Shown in pieces: positions 61,108 to 64,000 of a stretch of DNA of 64,000 nt. Position 1 is the first letter of the stretch, and the number at the start of each line of letters is the position of its first letter. Location: NCBI RefSeq assembly GCF_009914055.1, contig NZ_CP028271.1, forward strand, positions 3,100,001-3,164,000, read 5' to 3'. The position numbers and the translations under genes were made by a program. The stretch is from Mixta intestinalis. Lineage in GTDB: Bacteria > Pseudomonadota > Gammaproteobacteria > Enterobacterales > Enterobacteriaceae. The notes under the pieces were generated by a model. The model did no database searches, was not told the origin of the DNA, and saw only the letters and a program-made list of their open reading frames with translations.

Positions 61108-61431
61108 ATGACACTCTCAACCGCCGTCATTGTTCTTTGCACCGCGCCTGATGCACAGCACGCCGAACAGCTGGCAGATAAAGCGTTATCTGCCCGGCTG
61201 GCCGCCTGCGTCACCGTACTGCCAGGCGCAACGTCTTATTATGTCTGGCAGGGTCAGCGTGAAACCGCCAGCGAAGTGCAGCTGCTGTTTAAAAGTGATG
61301 TCACCCATCAGCAGGCGCTGATCGCTTTGCTGAAGGCGGAACACCCTTACGATACGCCCGAACTGCTGGTGCTACCGGTACAACATGGAGAGAGTGATTA
61401 TCTGTCATGGCTCAGCGCATCGCTTCGTTAA
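61108..61431 (+). CDS. cutA: Divalent-cation tolerance protein CutA
   Basis: This 107-residue small protein forms ferredoxin-like trimers related to PII. Conserved parts are RLAACVTVLPGATSYYVW, VQLLFKSD and HPYDTPELLVLPV. It was linked to copper tolerance in E. coli, but the effect is now often attributed to the neighbouring dsbD. Its last 25 bases overlap the start of dsbD, so the two are translationally coupled. Confidence 0.96.
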   Translation: MTLSTAVIVLCTAPDAQHAEQLADKALSARLAACVTVLPGATSYYVWQGQRETASEVQLLFKSDVTHQQALIALLKAEHPYDTPELLVLPVQHGESDYLSWLSASLR

Positions 61432-63122
61432 TCTTTTTGCTGTTTAGCGTTCTTCTCAGCGCCTCAACGCAGGCAAGCCTGTTTGATAACGGTGCGCGCT
61501 CGCAGTTTGTGCCGGTCAATCAGGCGTTTTCCTTTGATTTCAGTCAGCAGGGTAACCGGTTGACGCTGCACTGGCAGGTGAAGCCCGGCTACTATCTTTA
61601 TCGTCAGCAGATTAGCCTGACGGCGCAGCAGGCAACGCTGGCACCGCTCCAGCTTCCGGCAGGCCAGCCGCATGAGGATGAGTTCTACGGTAAAAGCGAA
61701 ATCTATCCGCAGGATCTGACGGTGCCGGTGACTATCCAGCAGGCGGATAGTCACGCCAGCGTGACGCTGCGCTATCAGGGCTGTGCAGCGGCGGGCTTTT
61801 GTTATCCCCCGGAGACGCGCGTAATCCCGCTTAACGCGGTTAGCGCATCCAACGCCGCTTTACCGGCGGTCAAGCCCTCCCCGGTGTCTGACGCTGCGCA
61901 AAGTACCCCGCTCCCCTTCTCACCGCTGTGGGCGCTGTTGATTGGCATCGGCGTGGCCTTCACCCCCTGCGTACTGCCGATGTATCCGCTTATTTCGGGC
62001 ATCATCCTCGGTGGCAACCGCCAGCTTTCAATGGGACGGCTGTTGGCACTCTCGATGGTTTACGTACAGGGTATGGCGCTGACCTATACGCTGATGGGGA
62101 TAGTGGTCGCAGCGGCTGGATTACGCTTTCAGGCGGCGCTACAGCATCCCTGGGTATTAATCGCCCTCTCTCTGGCGTTTGTATTACTGGCGCTATCAAT
62201 GTTTGGCCTGTTCAGCTTACAGCTACCCGCCAGCCTGCAAACGCGCCTGACACTGTGGAGTAATCGTCAACGCGGCGGATCGCTGCCGGGCGTATTTCTG
62301 ATGGGCGCGCTGGCTGGATTGATTTGCTCGCCCTGTACTACCGCGCCGCTCAGCGCCATTCTGCTCTATATCGCCCAAAGCGGTAACCTGCTGGCGGGTG
62401 CCGGTACGCTGTGGCTCTACGCCTTCGGCATGGGGCTACCGCTGATTGCCGTTACGCTATTTGGTAATCGGCTGCTGCCCAAAAGCGGGCCCTGGATGCA
62501 GACGGTGAAGGAAGGTTTTGGCTTTGTAATTCTGGCGCTGCCGGTATTTCTGCTGGAGCGCATCGTTGGGGATATCTGGGGATTGCGTCTCTGGAGCCTG
62601 CTGGCGGTGAGCTTCTTCGCCTGGGCATTTATCATCAGTCTGCGTACGCAGCACGGATGGATGCGCGTTATTCAGGTGCTGCTGCTGCTGGCCGCGTTAA
62701 CCGGCGCACGGCCTCTACAGGACTGGGCCTTTGGCAACGAAACAGCCACCGCGCCGCACGCCAGCCTGAATTTCACCGCTGTCAGCACTGTCGATCAATT
62801 AAATACGCAGCTTAAGGACACGCAGGGTCAAATCACCATGCTCGATCTGTACGCCGACTGGTGCGTTGCCTGTAAGGAGTTCAGCAAATATACCTTTAGC
62901 GATGCTGGCGTTCAGCAACAGCTGGCGCAGGTAAAACTGCTACAGGCTGACGTTACCGCCAATAATGCGCAGGACAGCGAACTGTTACAACATTTGCAGG
63001 TGCTGGGCCTGCCGACAATTCTGTTCTTCGACGTTCGGGGGCATGAGATCCCCGGTTCACGCATTACGGGCTATCTCGACGCCACGGCCTTCCGCGCGCA
63101 TTTGCAGAAACTGGCGCGGTAA
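61407..63122 (+). CDS. dsbD: Thiol:disulfide interchange protein DsbD
   Basis: This 571-residue protein passes electrons from cytoplasmic thioredoxin to periplasmic DsbC, DsbG and CcmG. A signal peptide precedes the alpha domain, whose cysteines are in GCAAAGFCYPP. Eight membrane spans follow, with one cysteine in FTPCVLPMYPLISG and the other in the ICSPCTTAPLSA region. The C-terminal thioredoxin-like domain has WCVACKEF. The whole relay of six cysteines is present. Confidence 0.97.
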   Translation: MAQRIASLIFLLFSVLLSASTQASLFDNGARSQFVPVNQAFSFDFSQQGNRLTLHWQVKPGYYLYRQQISLTAQQATLAPLQLPAGQPHEDEFYGKSEIYPQDLTVPVTIQQADSHASVTLRYQGCAAAGFCYPPETRVIPLNAVSASNAALPAVKPSPVSDAAQSTPLPFSPLWALLIGIGVAFTPCVLPMYPLISGIILGGNRQLSMGRLLALSMVYVQGMALTYTLMGIVVAAAGLRFQAALQHPWVLIALSLAFVLLALSMFGLFSLQLPASLQTRLTLWSNRQRGGSLPGVFLMGALAGLICSPCTTAPLSAILLYIAQSGNLLAGAGTLWLYAFGMGLPLIAVTLFGNRLLPKSGPWMQTVKEGFGFVILALPVFLLERIVGDIWGLRLWSLLAVSFFAWAFIISLRTQHGWMRVIQVLLLLAALTGARPLQDWAFGNETATAPHASLNFTAVSTVDQLNTQLKDTQGQITMLDLYADWCVACKEFSKYTFSDAGVQQQLAQVKLLQADVTANNAQDSELLQHLQVLGLPTILFFDVRGHEIPGSRITGYLDATAFRAHLQKLAR

Positions 63123-63197
63123 ACGACACTGGAGTCAGGTTCAATGAACGTGACTCCCGATTTACCGGTAGAGGAACGCTTACAGGAGGAGTCTCAC

Positions 63198-63776
63198 GTG
63201 CAACGTGAACAGGTACTCGATCACGCACTTAACGTACTGGAACATAATGGCCTGGCAGGCACCCTGTCGCTGGAAGAGCTGGCGACAGAGATAGCAATGC
63301 CTTATGCGCAACTGCAGCGCTTTTGGCCTAACCATGACGCCCTGCTGTATGACGCCCTGCGTTATCACGGTCAGCAAATTGATAACTGGCGTCGACAACT
63401 GCTGCTGGATGAGGCACTAAGCGCCGAAGAAAAGCTGCTGGCACGTTACAGGGTTCTGGAGGAGTCGGTTGGCAACGGGCGCTTTCCCGGCTGTCTGTTT
63501 ATCGCTGCCTGTAGTTTTTACCCACAGCCCGATCACCCGATTCATCAACTGGCGGAACAGCAAAAGCGCGCCTCCTGGCAATATACCCATGAGCTGTTGA
63601 CGCTGCTGGGCACCGACAACCCTACGCTGGTAGCCGATCAGATGGAACTGATCCTGGAAGGGTGCCTGAGCAAACTGCTGGTGAAACGCAACCAGCAGGA
63701 TATCGCCGTTGCACGTCGGCTGGCAGAAGACGTTTTGCATATTGCGCTTTGTCGTCGCAATGGTGCCTTAACGTAA
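63198..63776 (+). CDS. yjdC: TetR-family transcriptional regulator YjdC
   Basis: This regulator of about 192 residues matches E. coli YjdC, which also follows dsbD. The N-terminal helix-turn-helix (about 10-50) has SLEELATEIAMPYAQLQRFWPN. The C-terminal ligand domain has CLFIAACSFYPQPDHPIHQLA and MELILEGCLSKLL. I start at the GTG at 63198, which follows GGAGG by 8 bases and aligns with the E. coli N-terminus (QRE). An ATG at 63144 would add 18 residues. The ligand and targets are unknown. Confidence 0.9.
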   Translation: MQREQVLDHALNVLEHNGLAGTLSLEELATEIAMPYAQLQRFWPNHDALLYDALRYHGQQIDNWRRQLLLDEALSAEEKLLARYRVLEESVGNGRFPGCLFIAACSFYPQPDHPIHQLAEQQKRASWQYTHELLTLLGTDNPTLVADQMELILEGCLSKLLVKRNQQDIAVARRLAEDVLHIALCRRNGALT

Positions 63777-63885
63777 CATTTTTCCGCCACACTGCTTGAA
63801 AAGCAGACGATCGGCTGCATTTTCGCAACTTTTTCGTAGAAAGCCGTTGACGCTCGCCAGCCTTTACGGTTTAATGCGCCCCGTT

Positions 63886-63961
63886 GCCCGGATAGCTCAG
63901 TCGGTAGAGCAGGGGATTGAAAATCCCCGTGTCCCTGGTTCGATTCCGGGTCCGGGCACCA
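63886..63961 (+). tRNA. tRNA-Phe(GAA)
   Basis: This 76-base gene has acceptor GCCCGGA/TCCGGGC, anticodon GAA in GGGATTGAAAATCCC and an encoded CCA. The sequence matches E. coli pheU/pheV, and its place next to yjdC-dsbD matches pheU. Confidence 0.98.
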
Positions 63962-64000
63962 CTTTAACAAATTTGCATCAAAGCACGCTGGTCAGGAATT

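Overview
The window is chromosomal DNA of an enterobacterium (Enterobacterales). Nearly every housekeeping gene matches its Escherichia coli counterpart in sequence and order. The mix of local differences (peptide genes around fklB, no ampC, a large insertion where E. coli has yjeJ) suggests a member of the Erwiniaceae (Pantoea/Mixta/Erwinia group). That family assignment is inference; the order-level one is firm.

Layout. 1-754: 3' end of cpdB. 812-5487: an AT-rich accessory region with five small, clearly paralogous, monocistronic genes on the minus strand (two more follow fklB, which lies among them). Each encodes a 15-residue double-glycine-type leader of the microcin V kind followed by a 66-81 residue glycine-zipper-like core. 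No exporter and no convincing immunity gene is nearby. 6251-8293: ytfB and the ribosomal operon rpsF-priB-rpsR-rplI. 8501-13503: yjfP, a chemoreceptor with a sigma-28-like promoter, bsmA and aidB. 13646-23455: rlmB, an rnr gene broken by two frameshifts, nsrR, purA, yjeT, hflC-hflK-hflX and hfq. 23557-31269: miaA-mutL-amiB-tsaE-nnr and divergent queG, whose start codon overlaps that of nnr. 31575-31956: four tandem tRNA-Gly(GCC) genes. 32108-39206: orn, rsgA, psd, mscM, epmA. 39416-42703: frdABCD. 42705-44156: an orphan flagellin with an unusual middle domain, sitting where E. coli carries ampC and preceded by a sigma-28-like promoter. 44356-46897: blc, ecnB, efp, epmB. 47649-54517: an insertion between epmB and yjeI with an EvgA/EvgS-like two-component pair, a DUF1090 protein and an orphan fimbrial usher lacking its C-terminal domains. 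54557-63961: yjeI, groSL with a sigma-32 promoter, fxsA, aspA, dcuA, cutA, dsbD, yjdC and tRNA-Phe.

How the genes work together. Translation factors are concentrated here: efp with both enzymes that lysylate it (epmA, epmB), rsgA, tsaE, miaA, queG, rlmB, ribosomal proteins S6, S18 and L9, and five tRNAs. Anaerobic C4-dicarboxylate respiration is also represented: aspA and dcuA supply fumarate and frdABCD reduces it. Envelope quality control is covered by hflKC, dsbD, amiB, mscM, psd, blc and ecnB.

The best candidate for an undescribed system is the five-member peptide family around fklB. Next come the orphan usher with its EvgAS-like neighbour and the orphan flagellin. All identifications were made by reading the sequence; no database search was run.
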